64,000 nucleotides of DNA from the NCBI RefSeq assembly GCF_006716675.1, contig NZ_VFPM01000001.1:806001-870000 (forward strand), written 5' to 3'. This document shows, piece after piece, positions 29,392 to 39,800 of the stretch (position 1 is its first letter; every line of letters starts with the position of its first letter). Position numbers and translations under genes: made by a program. The notes under the pieces are model-generated. The model was not told the origin of the DNA. It worked only from the letters and a program-made list of their open reading frames with translations, and made no database searches. Source of the DNA: Humibacillus xanthopallidus (GTDB lineage: Bacteria > Actinomycetota > Actinomycetes > Actinomycetales > Dermatophilaceae).

Positions 29392-30193
29392 TTGGATCCG
29401 TCCTTCCCGTCGCTCGTGCTCGCGCCGCTGCCCGTCGAGCTGCTCGTCGAGCTGCTCGGGGTTGCGCTGGAGCCGTTGCTGGAGCCGGAGGCGCCCTCGG
29501 GGGCGACCCAGCCGTGGTCCTTGGCGATGCGCAGGCCGAGCAGCGAGGCCGGGCCGGCCCCGACGCCCTCGTCGGCTCGCCCGTCGGGGAAGCCCGCCAG
29601 CACGCGCGAGACCTCCTTGAAGGTGCAGACCTTGTCGGCGCCGCGCGTCGGTCGCACGTCGGCGCCCGCCCGCAGCTCGTCGACGAGGCCGATGGCGCTC
29701 TCGGGCGTCTGGTTGTCGAAGAACTCCCAGTTGGCCATGACGACCGGCGCGTAGTCGCACGCGGCGTTGCACTCGACGCGCTCGAGGGTGATCTTGCCGT
29801 CCTCGGTCGTCTCGTCGTGACCGATGCCGAGGTGCTCGGAGACCCGGTCGAAGATGAGGTCGCCGCCCATGATCGCGCAGAGCGTGTTGGTGCAGACGCC
29901 GACGGTGTAGTCACCGTTGGGGTGGCGCTTGTACTGGGTGTAGAAGGTCGCGACGCCGCTGACCTCCGCCTCGGTGAGGTCGAGCACCTCGGCGCAGAAG
30001 CTCACGCCACGGCCGGCGACGTAGCCGTCGACCGACTGCACGAGGTGGAGCAGCGGCAGCAGCGCCGAGCGCTTCTGCGGGTAGCGCGAGATGACCTCGG
30101 CCGCATCGGCGTGCAGGCGCTGGAGGACGTCGGCGGCATACGGCGCCTTGGACTCCGGGCTGACGTGCAGGTGGCCTGAAGCGTCGTGACCGC

Positions 30194-30197
<4 letters not shown>
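29388..30197 (-). CDS. nuoE: NADH-quinone oxidoreductase subunit E
   Basis: A 269-residue thioredoxin-fold subunit with the N1a [2Fe-2S] cluster; ligands C102, C107, C143 and C147 are present. The start is a TTG that overlaps the nuoD stop (TTGA); no ATG or GTG in frame is better placed. The C-terminal ~100 residues are not typical: first a short [16 protein letters not shown] domain seen in actinobacterial NuoE, then a Ser/Gly/Thr-rich tail of about 35 residues. Confidence 0.95.
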
Positions 30198-31581
<1,384 letters not shown>

Positions 31582-31582
<1 letters not shown>

Positions 31583-32331
31583 CAGTTGTACGACCTCCGC
31601 TGGTCCGGCGGGGGGATGGTGGCGCCCTTGTACTCCACCGGGACCCCGCCGAGGGGGTAGTCCTTGCGCTGCGGGTGGCCCGGCCAGTCGTCGGGCATGA
31701 GGATGCGGGTGAGGGCCGGGTGCCCGTCGAACTCGATGCCGAACATGTCCCACGTCTCGCGCTCGTGCCAGTCGTTGGCCGGGTAGACCGAGACGATCGA
31801 GGGGATGTGCCGGTCGTCGTCGGGGCAGCTGACCTCGACGCGGACCCGCCGGCCACCGTGGGTGATCGACAGGAAGTGGTAGACGGCGTGCAGCTCCTGG
31901 CCGGCCCGGTCGGGGTAGTGCACGCCCGAGACGCCGGTGACGATCTCGAAGCGGAGCGAGGGGTCGTCGCGCAGCACGCGGGCGACGGCCAGCAGGTGCT
32001 CGCGGCGCACGTGGACCGTCATCTCGCCGCGGTCGACGACGACCCGGTCGACGGCCTCGGCGTAGGACGCGGTGCCGCCGACGAGGCCCCGCTCGAGGTT
32101 GTCGGCGATCTCGTCGAAGTAGCTGCCGTAGGGCCGCTCGGCCGCGCCGGCGACGACGATCTCGCGTCGCAGGCCGGAGTAGCCACTCGTGTCGCCGCCG
32201 TCGTGGGCACCGAACATGCCCTTCCGGACCCCGATGACCTCGGGACCGGTGGAGGCGCCGGGTCGGCTCACCTCGAGCTCGTGGGACGACAGGCCGGAGC
32301 CCTGGTCGTGCGTCGTGTCCGCATCGCTCAT
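31582..32331 (-). CDS. nuoC: NADH-quinone oxidoreductase subunit C
   Basis: A 249-residue 30-kDa-type subunit. Its signature [18 protein letters not shown] is followed by [20 protein letters not shown]. About 80 polar residues precede the fold. ATG at 32331 overlaps the nuoB stop. The second-cluster NuoC lacks this N-terminal extension. Confidence 0.96.
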
Positions 32332-32882
32332 GCGAGCAGGCCCTTCATCTGGTGGGTGGGGGTCGCCGACAGCGCCGCCTCCTCGGCCGCGCGGGCCGCC
32401 TTCTCGCGGTTGACGCCGAGCGGCGAGGTCTCGATCTGGTGGTGCAGCTCGATGATCGCGTTGAGGAGCATCTGCGGGCGCGGCGGGCAGCCGGGCAGGT
32501 AGATGTCGACGGGGATGATGTGGTCGACGCCCTGGACGATGGCGTAGTTGTTGAACATGCCGCCCGAGCTCGCGCATACGCCCATCGAGATGACCCACTT
32601 GGGGTTGGGCATCTGGTCGTAGACCTGGCGCACGACGGGGGCCATCTTCTGGCTGACGCGGCCGGCGACGATCATGAGGTCGGCCTGGCGCGGGGTCGCC
32701 GAGAAGCGCTCCATGCCGAAGCGGGCGATGTCGTAGTCGGGCGTGCCGACGGCCATCATCTCGATGGCGCAGCAGGCGAGGCCGAACGTCGCCGGCCAGA
32801 TCGAGGCCTTGCGCATGTAGCCCGCGAGGTTCTCCACCGTCGAGAGCAGGAACCCTGACGGGAGCTTCTCTTCCAGACCCAT
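32328..32882 (-). CDS. nuoB: NADH-quinone oxidoreductase subunit B
   Basis: A 184-residue NuoB with N2 ligands C37, C38, C103 and C132. ATG at 32882 has AAGGAG six bases upstream; a TTG two codons earlier (32888) is a poorer choice. It lies 66 bases after nuoA, the largest gap inside the operon. Confidence 0.97.
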   Translation of the reverse strand: MGLEEKLPSGFLLSTVENLAGYMRKASIWPATFGLACCAIEMMAVGTPDYDIARFGMERFSATPRQADLMIVAGRVSQKMAPVVRQVYDQMPNPKWVISMGVCASSGGMFNNYAIVQGVDHIIPVDIYLPGCPPRPQMLLNAIIELHHQIETSPLGVNREKAARAAEEAALSATPTHQMKGLLA

Positions 32883-32948
32883 TGCCAACTCCTTACTAGT
32901 ACTTCGCCGCTGGACCCGTGCGAGGACACATCTGCACGGAGGCCCCGA

Positions 32949-33308
32949 TCAGTCCCACTCGAGCCCGCCGCGCCGCCACACGTAGGCGTAGGCGATGAAG
33001 ACCGTGAGGATGAAGAGCACCATCTCGACGAGGGCGAAGAGGCCGAGCTTGTTGAACGCCACCGCGAAGGGGTAGAGGAACACCGACTCGATGTCGAAGA
33101 TGATGAAGAGCATCGCCGTCAGGTAGTACTTGATCGGCACGCGCCCACCGCCGGCCGCCTGGGGCGTCGGCTGGATGCCGCACTCGTAGGCCTCGAGCTT
33201 GGCGCGGTTGTAGCGCTTCGGCCCCACGACGAGTGAGGTGAACACCGACAACGCGGCGAACGCGAAGCCGAGTCCCAGCATGAAGAGGATCGGGACGTAC
33301 GAGTTCAT
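32949..33308 (-). CDS. nuoA: NADH-quinone oxidoreductase subunit A
   Basis: A 119-residue, three-helix NuoA, first gene of the 14-gene operon. It has AYECGIQPT and 'YYLTAMLFIIFDIESVFLYP' with the conserved acidic residues. GAGG lies immediately before the ATG, too close for normal use, so initiation may rely on another signal. Confidence 0.95.
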   Translation of the reverse strand: MNSYVPILFMLGLGFAFAALSVFTSLVVGPKRYNRAKLEAYECGIQPTPQAAGGGRVPIKYYLTAMLFIIFDIESVFLYPFAVAFNKLGLFALVEMVLFILTVFIAYAYVWRRGGLEWD

Positions 33309-33374
33309 CCTCGGTCACGTGCCTTTCGGTCGTGCGTGTCGTGCCTGGCTTCGCTGCGGGTGCGCGGCAGGCCC

Positions 33375-33380
33375 ATCCTA
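33375..33380 (-). promoter_or_regulatory. possible nuoA operon -10 box
   Basis: TAGGAT on the minus strand, 66 bases before the nuoA ATG. The -35 match at 17 bases is poor. It is the best candidate in the 127-base gap upstream of nuoA. Confidence 0.3.
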
Positions 33381-33435
33381 GGGGCGTCGCGCTTGATTGT
33401 GCTCGGCGTCACAAGGAGGCCTCGGAGCGTGTCGG

Positions 33436-34755
33436 TCATGCGTCCGGCGCCAGCCGTGAGAGGCCGTTGATGATGCGGTCGCTCGCCGCCTTGCCGCCCG
33501 GCTCGGGCAGGTTGGCCATCACCTTGAGCAGGAAGCGCATCAGCGTCGTGCGGGGCAGACCGTACTTCGTCGCGAGGCGCATGACCTCGGGGTTGCCGAT
33601 CGCGTGCGCGAACCAGCGCCCCAGCGTGAAGTAGCCGCCCAGCTCGTCCTTCATGACCTTGGGGTATGCCGCGAGCACCCGCTCGCGCTCGGCGTCGGTC
33701 GGGCGGGCCATCGACTGGGCGATGAGCTCGGCGCCCACGCGGGCGGCCTCGAGGGCGTAGTCGATGCCCTCGCCGTTGAACGGGTTGACCATGCCACCCG
33801 AGTCGCCGACGAGGAGGAGGCCATCGGCATACAGCGGGGTGCGGTTGAAGCCCATCGGGAGCGCGGCTCCACGGATGGGCCCCGCCTCCTCGTCGTGCTC
33901 GAGGTGCCAGTCGGGACTGATGTCCTCGACCCAGCGACGCATGACGTCCTTGTAGTCGGTCTTCTGGAAGGCCGAGGTGGTGTCGAGGGTGCCGAGGCCG
34001 ACATTGGTGCGGCCGTCCTCGAGCGGGAAGAGCCAGCCGTAGCCCGGCATGAGGATCCGCTTGCCGCTCTCGTCACGGGTCCACAGCTCGAGGTGGCTCT
34101 CCATGTAGTCGTCGCGTCGCGGCGTGCGGTAGTAGGCGCGCACCGCGACACCCATGACGCGGTCCTCGCGCTTCGTCCGTCCGACCGCGGTGGCGAGCCG
34201 GCTGGAGACGCCGTCGCTCGCGACGACGACGGGAGCGCGGTAGGAGACGGTCTCGCCGGTGGCTCGGCCGGCGTCGTCGAGGCGCTTGGCCGTGACGCCG
34301 GCGATCCGGCCGGAGGAGTCGCGGATCGGAGCGGTGACGCTCGTGCGCTCGTGGAGCAGGGCGCCCTTGCGCTCGGCGTGCCGGGCCAGGGTCTCGTCGA
34401 GCTGCGCGCGGGTGCGCACCATGCCGTAGGACGGGAAGGCCTCACCGGAGGGCCAGTCGAGCTGGAGGGTGTGGCCGCCACCCTTGATGCGGAGCCCCTG
34501 CGTGCGCTGCCACCCGGACGTGTCGACGCCGAGGGAGATGAGCTCCTTGGTCGCGCGGGGGGTGAGGCCGTCGCCGCAGATCTTGTCGCGCGGGAAGGCC
34601 GACTTCTCGAGGAGCACGACGTCGAGGCCGTGGTCGGCGAGGTAGGCCGCGGTCGCGCTGCCACCCGGACCGGCGCCGACGACGATGACGTCGGCGCGCT
34701 CCACGGAGGCACCGCCGGCCCCCGCGGGGCTCGGCGCGACGCTCGAACTGGTCAT
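33436..34755 (-). CDS. menJ: geranylgeranyl-reductase family FAD enzyme, probable menaquinone reductase
   Basis: A 439-residue FAD-dependent reductase. The dinucleotide motif GAGPGG is at 27-32, CGDGLTPRA lies near residue 60 and a second FAD block LLVGDSGGMVNPFNGEGIDYAL is near 305-325. The closest known role is MenJ of mycobacteria, which saturates one isoprene unit of menaquinone; the location between menG and nuoA supports a quinone substrate. ATG at 34755 is downstream of a well-formed promoter. Confidence 0.85.
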   Translation of the reverse strand: MTSSSVAPSPAGAGGASVERADVIVVGAGPGGSATAAYLADHGLDVVLLEKSAFPRDKICGDGLTPRATKELISLGVDTSGWQRTQGLRIKGGGHTLQLDWPSGEAFPSYGMVRTRAQLDETLARHAERKGALLHERTSVTAPIRDSSGRIAGVTAKRLDDAGRATGETVSYRAPVVVASDGVSSRLATAVGRTKREDRVMGVAVRAYYRTPRRDDYMESHLELWTRDESGKRILMPGYGWLFPLEDGRTNVGLGTLDTTSAFQKTDYKDVMRRWVEDISPDWHLEHDEEAGPIRGAALPMGFNRTPLYADGLLLVGDSGGMVNPFNGEGIDYALEAARVGAELIAQSMARPTDAERERVLAAYPKVMKDELGGYFTLGRWFAHAIGNPEVMRLATKYGLPRTTLMRFLLKVMANLPEPGGKAASDRIINGLSRLAPDA

Positions 34756-34782
34756 GGCTCCCTGCACGCTTCCGAACTGCTT

Positions 34783-34796
34783 GTGAAGATCTTCAC
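34783..34796. promoter_or_regulatory. perfect 14-base palindrome in the menJ leader
   Basis: GTGAAGATCTTCAC is self-complementary over all 14 bases and much more AT-rich than its surroundings. It lies between the proposed transcription start and the ATG, so a bound protein would block early elongation. Confidence 0.45.
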
Positions 34797-34808
34797 GAAC
34801 TCTCGGGG

Positions 34809-34838
34809 AGTCTATTCCGGCGATTTCGCGCTTGTCAG
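34809..34838 (-). promoter_or_regulatory. menJ promoter
   Basis: On the minus strand, CTGACA (34833-34838), 18 bases, then TAGACT (34809-34814): a good match to the housekeeping sigma consensus and the clearest -35/-10 pair in the window. The start codon is 54 bases downstream of the -10. Confidence 0.55.
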
Positions 34839-34839
34839 A

Positions 34840-34853
34840 TAAGGCATGCCTAA
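34840..34853. promoter_or_regulatory. AGGCATGCCT-centred palindrome upstream of the menJ -35
   Basis: TAAGGCATGCCTAA pairs at 12 of 14 positions, with a perfect 10-base core, just upstream of the -35. It loosely resembles actinobacterial iron-regulator (DtxR/IdeR) boxes, but the match is partial. Confidence 0.35.
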
Positions 34854-34920
34854 CCCTCGACAGCCCCACTCCCGAGCGGCCTCGCCATCACACCCGTTCG
34901 GGCGCGCCGGGGGCGAGGGA

Positions 34921-35613
34921 TCAGCGCTTCGTGCCGTGGTGGAGGGCGACGACGCCGCCGGTGAGGTTGGTCCAGCCGACCTGCTGCCAGCCGGCCTGCT
35001 CGAGGGTGCGGGCGAGCTCGCCCTGCGGCGGCCACGCGCGGATCGACTCGGCGAGGTAGACGTAGGAGTCGGGGTTGCTCGACGTGCGGCGCGCCACAGA
35101 GGGGAGCGCCCGCATGAGGTAGTTGCTGTAGACGGTGCGGAAGGCCTTGTTGACCGGCTGGCTGAACTCGCAGACGAGCAGCCGGCCGCCCGGCCTGGTC
35201 ACGCGGAGGAACTCGCGCAGCGCCGTGGACGCGTCGGCGACGTTGCGCAGGCCGAAGCTCATCGTCACGACGTCGAAGCTCGCGTCGGCGAAGGGCAGGC
35301 TCATCGCGTCGGCGGCCGTGAAGGCCATGTCGGGGCGGCGCCGGTTGCCGACGCGCAGCATCCCGAGCGAGAAGTCGGCCGGGACGACCTCGATCTCGCG
35401 GTCGGCCCACGGCTCGCTCGAGGTGCCGGTGCCGGCGGCGATGTCGAGGATCCGCTCCCCCGGCTTCGCGTCGACCGCCTTGACGACGGCCCGTCGCCAC
35501 AGCCGGTCCTGGCCGAGGGAGAGCACGTCGTTGGTCACGTCGTACTTCTCGGCGACGGTGTCGAACATCGACGCGACGTCGACGGGCTTCTTGTCGAGCT
35601 GGGCGCGGGTCAT
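34921..35613 (-). CDS. menG: demethylmenaquinone methyltransferase
   Basis: A 230-residue SAM-dependent methyltransferase of the UbiE/MenG family, which performs the last step of menaquinone synthesis. '[20 protein letters not shown]' at the N-terminus, LDIAAGTGT at 56-64 and SFGLRNV are diagnostic. ATG at 35613 has a -10-like GAGGAT six bases before it. Divergent from menF. Confidence 0.95.
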   Translation of the reverse strand: MTRAQLDKKPVDVASMFDTVAEKYDVTNDVLSLGQDRLWRRAVVKAVDAKPGERILDIAAGTGTSSEPWADREIEVVPADFSLGMLRVGNRRRPDMAFTAADAMSLPFADASFDVVTMSFGLRNVADASTALREFLRVTRPGGRLLVCEFSQPVNKAFRTVYSNYLMRALPSVARRTSSNPDSYVYLAESIRAWPPQGELARTLEQAGWQQVGWTNLTGGVVALHHGTKR

Positions 35614-35619
35614 GCGCCC

Positions 35620-35625
35620 ATCCTC
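35620..35625 (-). promoter_or_regulatory. -10-like box of menG (leaderless candidate)
   Basis: GAGGAT on the minus strand, six bases before the ATG. No Shine-Dalgarno sequence is present. Confidence 0.35.
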
Positions 35626-35724
35626 GCACCCGACGTGATGGCGGTGAGCGCTGCGGTATGCCGTCCGGCCGGCTCTGCGGGACCGGTGCCGACCGGCCGG
35701 CGCGGGGAGGTGGTGCGGCAGCCG

Positions 35725-35730
35725 TAGCAT
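35725..35730 (+). promoter_or_regulatory. -10 box of menF (leaderless candidate)
   Basis: TAGCAT, eight bases before the menF ATG at 35739, with no ribosome site between. Confidence 0.45.
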
Positions 35731-35738
35731 TGCTGGCG

Positions 35739-37034
35739 ATGTCCACGCTTCCCGTCCCCGAAGCGCCGTCACCCGCGGCGGCCCCGACGCTCGTCGTGCG
35801 CACGGTGCCGCTCGAGCTGACGGACCCGCTGCTCACCCTGCTGCCCGCCGGCGCCGAGCCCGACGACCTCGTGTCGTGGGTCCGCCGCGGTGAGGGCCTC
35901 GTCGGCTGGGGCCGCGCCCTGACCTTCGAGTCGCGCGGCCCGGAGCGCTTCCGCGACGCGGAGGCGTGGTGGCGTGAAGTCGTGACCCACGCGGTGGTGC
36001 GCGACGAGGTCGGGCGTCCGGGCACCGGCCTCGTCAGCTTCGGCTCCTTCCCCTTCGCCGACGACTCCGCCGAGAGTGCGCGGCTCGTCGTGCCCTCGAC
36101 GATCGTCGGACGCCGTGACGGGCGCACCTGGCTGACCACCGTGTCGCTCGACCCGCAGCTGACGATCCTCGAGTCCCCCACTCCCGCAAGCGATCCCGAG
36201 CCACCGCAGGGTGTCACCTTCGCCGACGGCTCGGTCTCGCCGGCCGACTACGCGCACTCGGTCGCCGAGGCCGTCGCGCGCATCAACGCCGGCGAGGTCG
36301 ACAAGGTCGTGCTCGCGCGCGACCTCGTCGCGAGCGCGCAGTCCCCCATCGACGCACGGTGGCTGCTGCGACGCCTTGCCGAGCGCTACGAGAACACCTG
36401 GGTCTTCTCGGTGGCCGGTCTCGTCGGCGCCACGCCCGAGCTGCTCGTCCGCCGCGACCAGGGACTCATCACCTCACGGGTGCTCGCGGGCACCATCCGC
36501 CGCACGGGTGACGATGCGAAGGACCTCGGCCTCGCCGCGTCGCTCGCGCGCTCCTCGAAGGACCTCGAGGAGCACGAGTACGCCGTGCGGTCCGTCGCCG
36601 ACGCCCTCGAGCCGCACTCGTCGTCGATGAACGTGCCCGAGGCGCCCTTCGTGCTCCACCTCCCCAACGTCATGCACCTCGCGACCGACGTCGCGGCCGT
36701 GAGCGCCGACGACGCGTCCTCGCTCACCCTCGCCGCCTCGCTCCACCCGTCCGCAGCCGTCGGCGGCACCCCGACCGCCCGCGCCGTCGCGCTCATCAGC
36801 GAGCTCGAGCACATGGACCGCGGCCGCTACGCCGGTCCCGTGGGCTGGATGGACGCCACCGGTGACGGTGCGTGGGGCATCGCGCTGCGCAGTGGCGCCT
36901 TCGCCCCTGACGACGCGAGCCAGATCAGGCTGTATGCCGGGTGCGGCATCGTCGCGGGGTCGGACCCCGAGGCCGAGGTCGCCGAGTCGACGGCCAAGCT
37001 CATCCCGATGCGCGACGCCCTCTCGGGCGACTGA
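35739..37034 (+). CDS. menF: isochorismate synthase
   Basis: A 431-residue chorismate-binding enzyme that converts chorismate to isochorismate, the first menaquinone step. C-terminal family blocks are RVLAGTIRR, '[15 protein letters not shown]', [12 protein letters not shown] and YAGPVGWMD, with the metal-binding glutamate in EHEYAV. The N-terminal ~150 residues are more variable. Only 13 bases separate it from menD, its pathway partner, so they form one operon. Confidence 0.92.
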   Translation: MSTLPVPEAPSPAAAPTLVVRTVPLELTDPLLTLLPAGAEPDDLVSWVRRGEGLVGWGRALTFESRGPERFRDAEAWWREVVTHAVVRDEVGRPGTGLVSFGSFPFADDSAESARLVVPSTIVGRRDGRTWLTTVSLDPQLTILESPTPASDPEPPQGVTFADGSVSPADYAHSVAEAVARINAGEVDKVVLARDLVASAQSPIDARWLLRRLAERYENTWVFSVAGLVGATPELLVRRDQGLITSRVLAGTIRRTGDDAKDLGLAASLARSSKDLEEHEYAVRSVADALEPHSSSMNVPEAPFVLHLPNVMHLATDVAAVSADDASSLTLAASLHPSAAVGGTPTARAVALISELEHMDRGRYAGPVGWMDATGDGAWGIALRSGAFAPDDASQIRLYAGCGIVAGSDPEAEVAESTAKLIPMRDALSGD

Positions 37035-37047
37035 GCCGGGGCCCAGC

Positions 37048-39015
37048 ATGGTCGACGAAGGCGACCGGACGGCATACGACCTGGCGCTGCGCGTCGTGCA
37101 GGAGCTGTGGCTCGCGGGGGTGCGCGACGTCGTGCTGGCGCCCGGGTCACGGTCGGCCCCGCTCGCGCTCGTGCTGCACGCCGCCGACGCGGCCGGCGAC
37201 CTCCGGCTGCACGTTCGGGTCGACGAGCGGTCGGCGGGCTTCCTCGCCCTCGGCCTGACGACGGGCTCGCGGCGTCCGGTCGCGGTCGTCACGACCTCCG
37301 GCACCGCGGTCGGCAACCTGCTGCCCGCGGTCATGGAGGCCCACCACACCGGCCGGCGGCTCGTCGTCGTCAGCGCCGACCGGCCCGACCGGCTGCGCGG
37401 CACGGGCGCCAACCAGACGGCCGAGCAGGCGGGCATCTTCGGGGTCTTCGCGCCGTGTCACGACCTCACGGCCGGCGACGGGGATGGGCGGCTGCGCGCC
37501 GCAGTGGCTGCCGCGGGCGCCTCGACCGGCCCGACCCAGCTCAACCTCCAGCTCGACGGCAGCCTGCTGCCCCCGGACCCGGACCCCGCCACCTGGTGGC
37601 GCCACCCCGACCCCGCCCCACCCGCCCGTCTCGCCGCCCGGGCTACCGAACGTGCGGGCGAGGACGGATCCGGCACCGATTTCGCCGCCCCGGCTACCGA
37701 ACGTGCGGGCGAGGGCGGATCCGGCACCGATTTCGCCGCCCGGGCTACCGAACGTGCGGGCGAGGGCGGATCCGGCACCGATTTCGCCGCCCGGGCTACC
37801 GAACGTGCGGGCGAGGGCGGATCCGGCACCGATTTCGCCGCCCGGGCTACCGAACGTGCGGCCCTGGCCGGATCCAGCAGCCGTTTCGTCGCCCGGGCTA
37901 CCGAACGTGCGGCCCTGGACGGATCCGGCACCGGTTTCATCGCCCCGGCTACCGAAGGTGCGGGGGTGGTGCTGTCTCGTGGGCCGCGGACGGTTGTCGT
38001 GGCGGGTGACGGCGCCGGTCCACGGGCACGGCTGCTGGCCGAATCGGCGAACTGGCCGCTCATCGCCGAGCCGACCTCAGGGGCCCGCATCGGGCGCCAG
38101 GCGATTCGCACCGGACGGTTGCTCCTCACGACCGACCTGCGCGGCGAGATCGAGCGCGTCGTCGTCATCGGCCACCCCACCCTTTCCCGTCCCGTCACCG
38201 AGCTGCTCAGCGACCCGGGTCTCGAGGTGCTAGCCGTGCGAGGTCCGGACGGCGTGGCGACCGACCCCGGACGCGTGGCGACCGTGCTCGAGGCCGTCCC
38301 GACGGTCGAGAGCCCGGACGACTCGGGGTGGTTCGACACCTGGCGCGAGGTTGACGACCGGCTCGGTGCCCTCATCGACACCGAACTGCCTCCCGACTCG
38401 CCCCTGGCCGTGGCATCAGTGGTCGGACGCGCCGTCGTGGGCCACGCGACGCTCGTCGTCGGCTCCTCCAACCCGGTGCGCGACCTCGACGTCATGGCGG
38501 TCCCGTGGCCACCCCTCCAGCACCGCTTCGTCGTCGGCAACCGAGGTCTCGCCGGCATCGACGGCGTCGTGTCTACCGCGGTCGGCGTGGCCCTCGGCCG
38601 GTCGGGCGCCTCTCGGACCATCGCCTACCTCGGCGACCTGACGTTCCTGCACGACGCGAACGGACTGCTCATCGGTCCGGGCGAGCCGCGGCCCGACCTG
38701 ACGCTCGTCGTGCTGAGCGACGACGGCGGTGCCATCTTCAGCACGCTCGAGCAGGGCGACCAGCGCTACGCCAGCGCCTTCGAGCGGGTCTTCGGCACCC
38801 CGCACGGCACCGACCTCAAGGCGCTGTGTGCGGCGCACCACACGGCATACGAGCGCGTCACGGACCTCGGTCGGCTCAGCGCGGCCCTCGACGAGCAGCC
38901 TTCTGGCATCAGGGTGCTCGAGGTGCCCGTGTCGCGTGTCGATCGGCGGGGCGAGGCCGGGTGGCTCCGCGACCTCGCTCAGCGGGCCGCGTCGCGCCCA
39001 GGCCAGCGGGGCTGA
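37048..39015 (+). CDS. menD: MenD (SEPHCHC synthase) with internal 17-residue repeats
   Basis: A 655-residue thiamine-diphosphate enzyme that joins isochorismate and 2-oxoglutarate to form SEPHCHC. The PYR domain has VLAPGSRSAPL and the catalytic glutamate E60 in VDERSAGF. The ThDP-binding block is GDLTFLHDANGLL near residue 531. Family members are about 550-580 residues; the excess is a repeat tract at about residues 199-306, between the PYR and middle domains. Both catalytic domains look intact, so the enzyme is probably active with a long flexible insert. Confidence 0.93.
   Translation: MVDEGDRTAYDLALRVVQELWLAGVRDVVLAPGSRSAPLALVLHAADAAGDLRLHVRVDERSAGFLALGLTTGSRRPVAVVTTSGTAVGNLLPAVMEAHHTGRRLVVVSADRPDRLRGTGANQTAEQAGIFGVFAPCHDLTAGDGDGRLRAAVAAAGASTGPTQLNLQLDGSLLPPDPDPATWWRHPDPAPPARLAARATERAGEDGSGTDFAAPATERAGEGGSGTDFAARATERAGEGGSGTDFAARATERAGEGGSGTDFAARATERAALAGSSSRFVARATERAALDGSGTGFIAPATEGAGVVLSRGPRTVVVAGDGAGPRARLLAESANWPLIAEPTSGARIGRQAIRTGRLLLTTDLRGEIERVVVIGHPTLSRPVTELLSDPGLEVLAVRGPDGVATDPGRVATVLEAVPTVESPDDSGWFDTWREVDDRLGALIDTELPPDSPLAVASVVGRAVVGHATLVVGSSNPVRDLDVMAVPWPPLQHRFVVGNRGLAGIDGVVSTAVGVALGRSGASRTIAYLGDLTFLHDANGLLIGPGEPRPDLTLVVLSDDGGAIFSTLEQGDQRYASAFERVFGTPHGTDLKALCAAHHTAYERVTDLGRLSAALDEQPSGIRVLEVPVSRVDRRGEAGWLRDLAQRAASRPGQRG
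37642..37965 (+). repeat. 51-base in-frame minisatellite in menD
   Basis: Seven unit starts at 37642, 37693, 37744, 37795, 37846, 37897 and 37948, exactly 51 bases apart. Each unit begins GCTACCGAA and encodes a 17-residue unit like ATERAGEGGSGTDFAAR. Units 2-4 are nearly identical, units 5-6 diverged, and the seventh is partial. All three forward frames are open through it. Confidence 0.92.
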
Positions 39016-39038
39016 GACCGCGCGCCCGGGGCGGCCGG

Positions 39039-39800
39039 TCAGAGCGGGTCGGGCACCGGCCACTGAGACGGCGCACCGGGCTCGGACTCGGTGGCGACCC
39101 GCACCAGCTCCGAGTTGTCGTGAGCGACGCTGCCATCGGGGAGGTATCGGGTGTCCTCGAGGCCGATGCGCACGTCGAAGCCCGAGGCCTGGGCCCACCG
39201 GAGGACGGGCCACGTCCACGCCCTCTCACCGTGCACGAGCACGGGCGCCGGCGTCATGCCCAGCGCCGCCAGGATGCGCTCGGCGGCCCACGTCCCCTCG
39301 GAGCCGGGCGTCACGCCGGGGATGACCTCGACGAGCACCCGCTCCACCTGCCACGGCCAGTTCGTCGACACGAAGGCGATCGTCGCGCGTGGGGTCCAGA
39401 TGCCTGCTTCGACCCCGATTCCCTTCTCGCGCAATGCTGTCGCGATGTCCAGGGCGCCCTCCTCGTGCCAGTTGACGCTGGCGCAGTCGGGCCCACCGAG
39501 GTCGGGGCCGGGCCACTCCGAGATCTGCGCCAGCTTGGTCCGCGGGCTGTCGACGATGCCGTCCCGGGTGGTGACGCTGACCCGCAGCCCGGGGGTGAGG
39601 GCCCTGATCGCGGTGAGGGCGTCGACGACGTGCTGCGCCGCCAGCGTCTCCCAGCCGTGGTCGTCGCGGGGGTGCACGTGCACCATGGCCGCTCCGGCCG
39701 CGACGCAGCTCGCAGCCGCGCGGGCCAGCTCGTCCGGGGTCACCGGGATGGGTGGGTGGGTGCCGGGGGGCCGGTCACCGTTCAGGCAGGCGTGAATCAT
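39039..39800 (-). CDS. BKACE (3-keto-5-aminohexanoate cleavage) family protein
   Basis: A 253-residue zinc-dependent TIM barrel of the DUF849/BKACE family, which cleaves beta-keto acids with acetyl-CoA. Metal ligands are likely H-x-H in MVHVHPRDDHG near residue 42; HGE later in the barrel also fits. ATG at 39800 overlaps the menC stop (ATGA), so it is cotranslated with a menaquinone gene. Its substrate is unknown, and no role in menaquinone synthesis is established for the family. Confidence 0.85.
   Translation of the reverse strand: MIHACLNGDRPPGTHPPIPVTPDELARAAASCVAAGAAMVHVHPRDDHGWETLAAQHVVDALTAIRALTPGLRVSVTTRDGIVDSPRTKLAQISEWPGPDLGGPDCASVNWHEEGALDIATALREKGIGVEAGIWTPRATIAFVSTNWPWQVERVLVEVIPGVTPGSEGTWAAERILAALGMTPAPVLVHGERAWTWPVLRWAQASGFDVRIGLEDTRYLPDGSVAHDNSELVRVATESEPGAPSQWPVPDPL

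Noticed and set aside
34840..34853. Firm call of an IdeR/DtxR iron box
   Set aside because: Only part of the consensus is matched and the flanks differ, so it is kept as an unnamed palindrome.
37642..37965. Regular repeats in menD considered as a CRISPR array
   Set aside because: Units are contiguous with no unique spacers, stay in frame with MenD and have a 51-base coding period.
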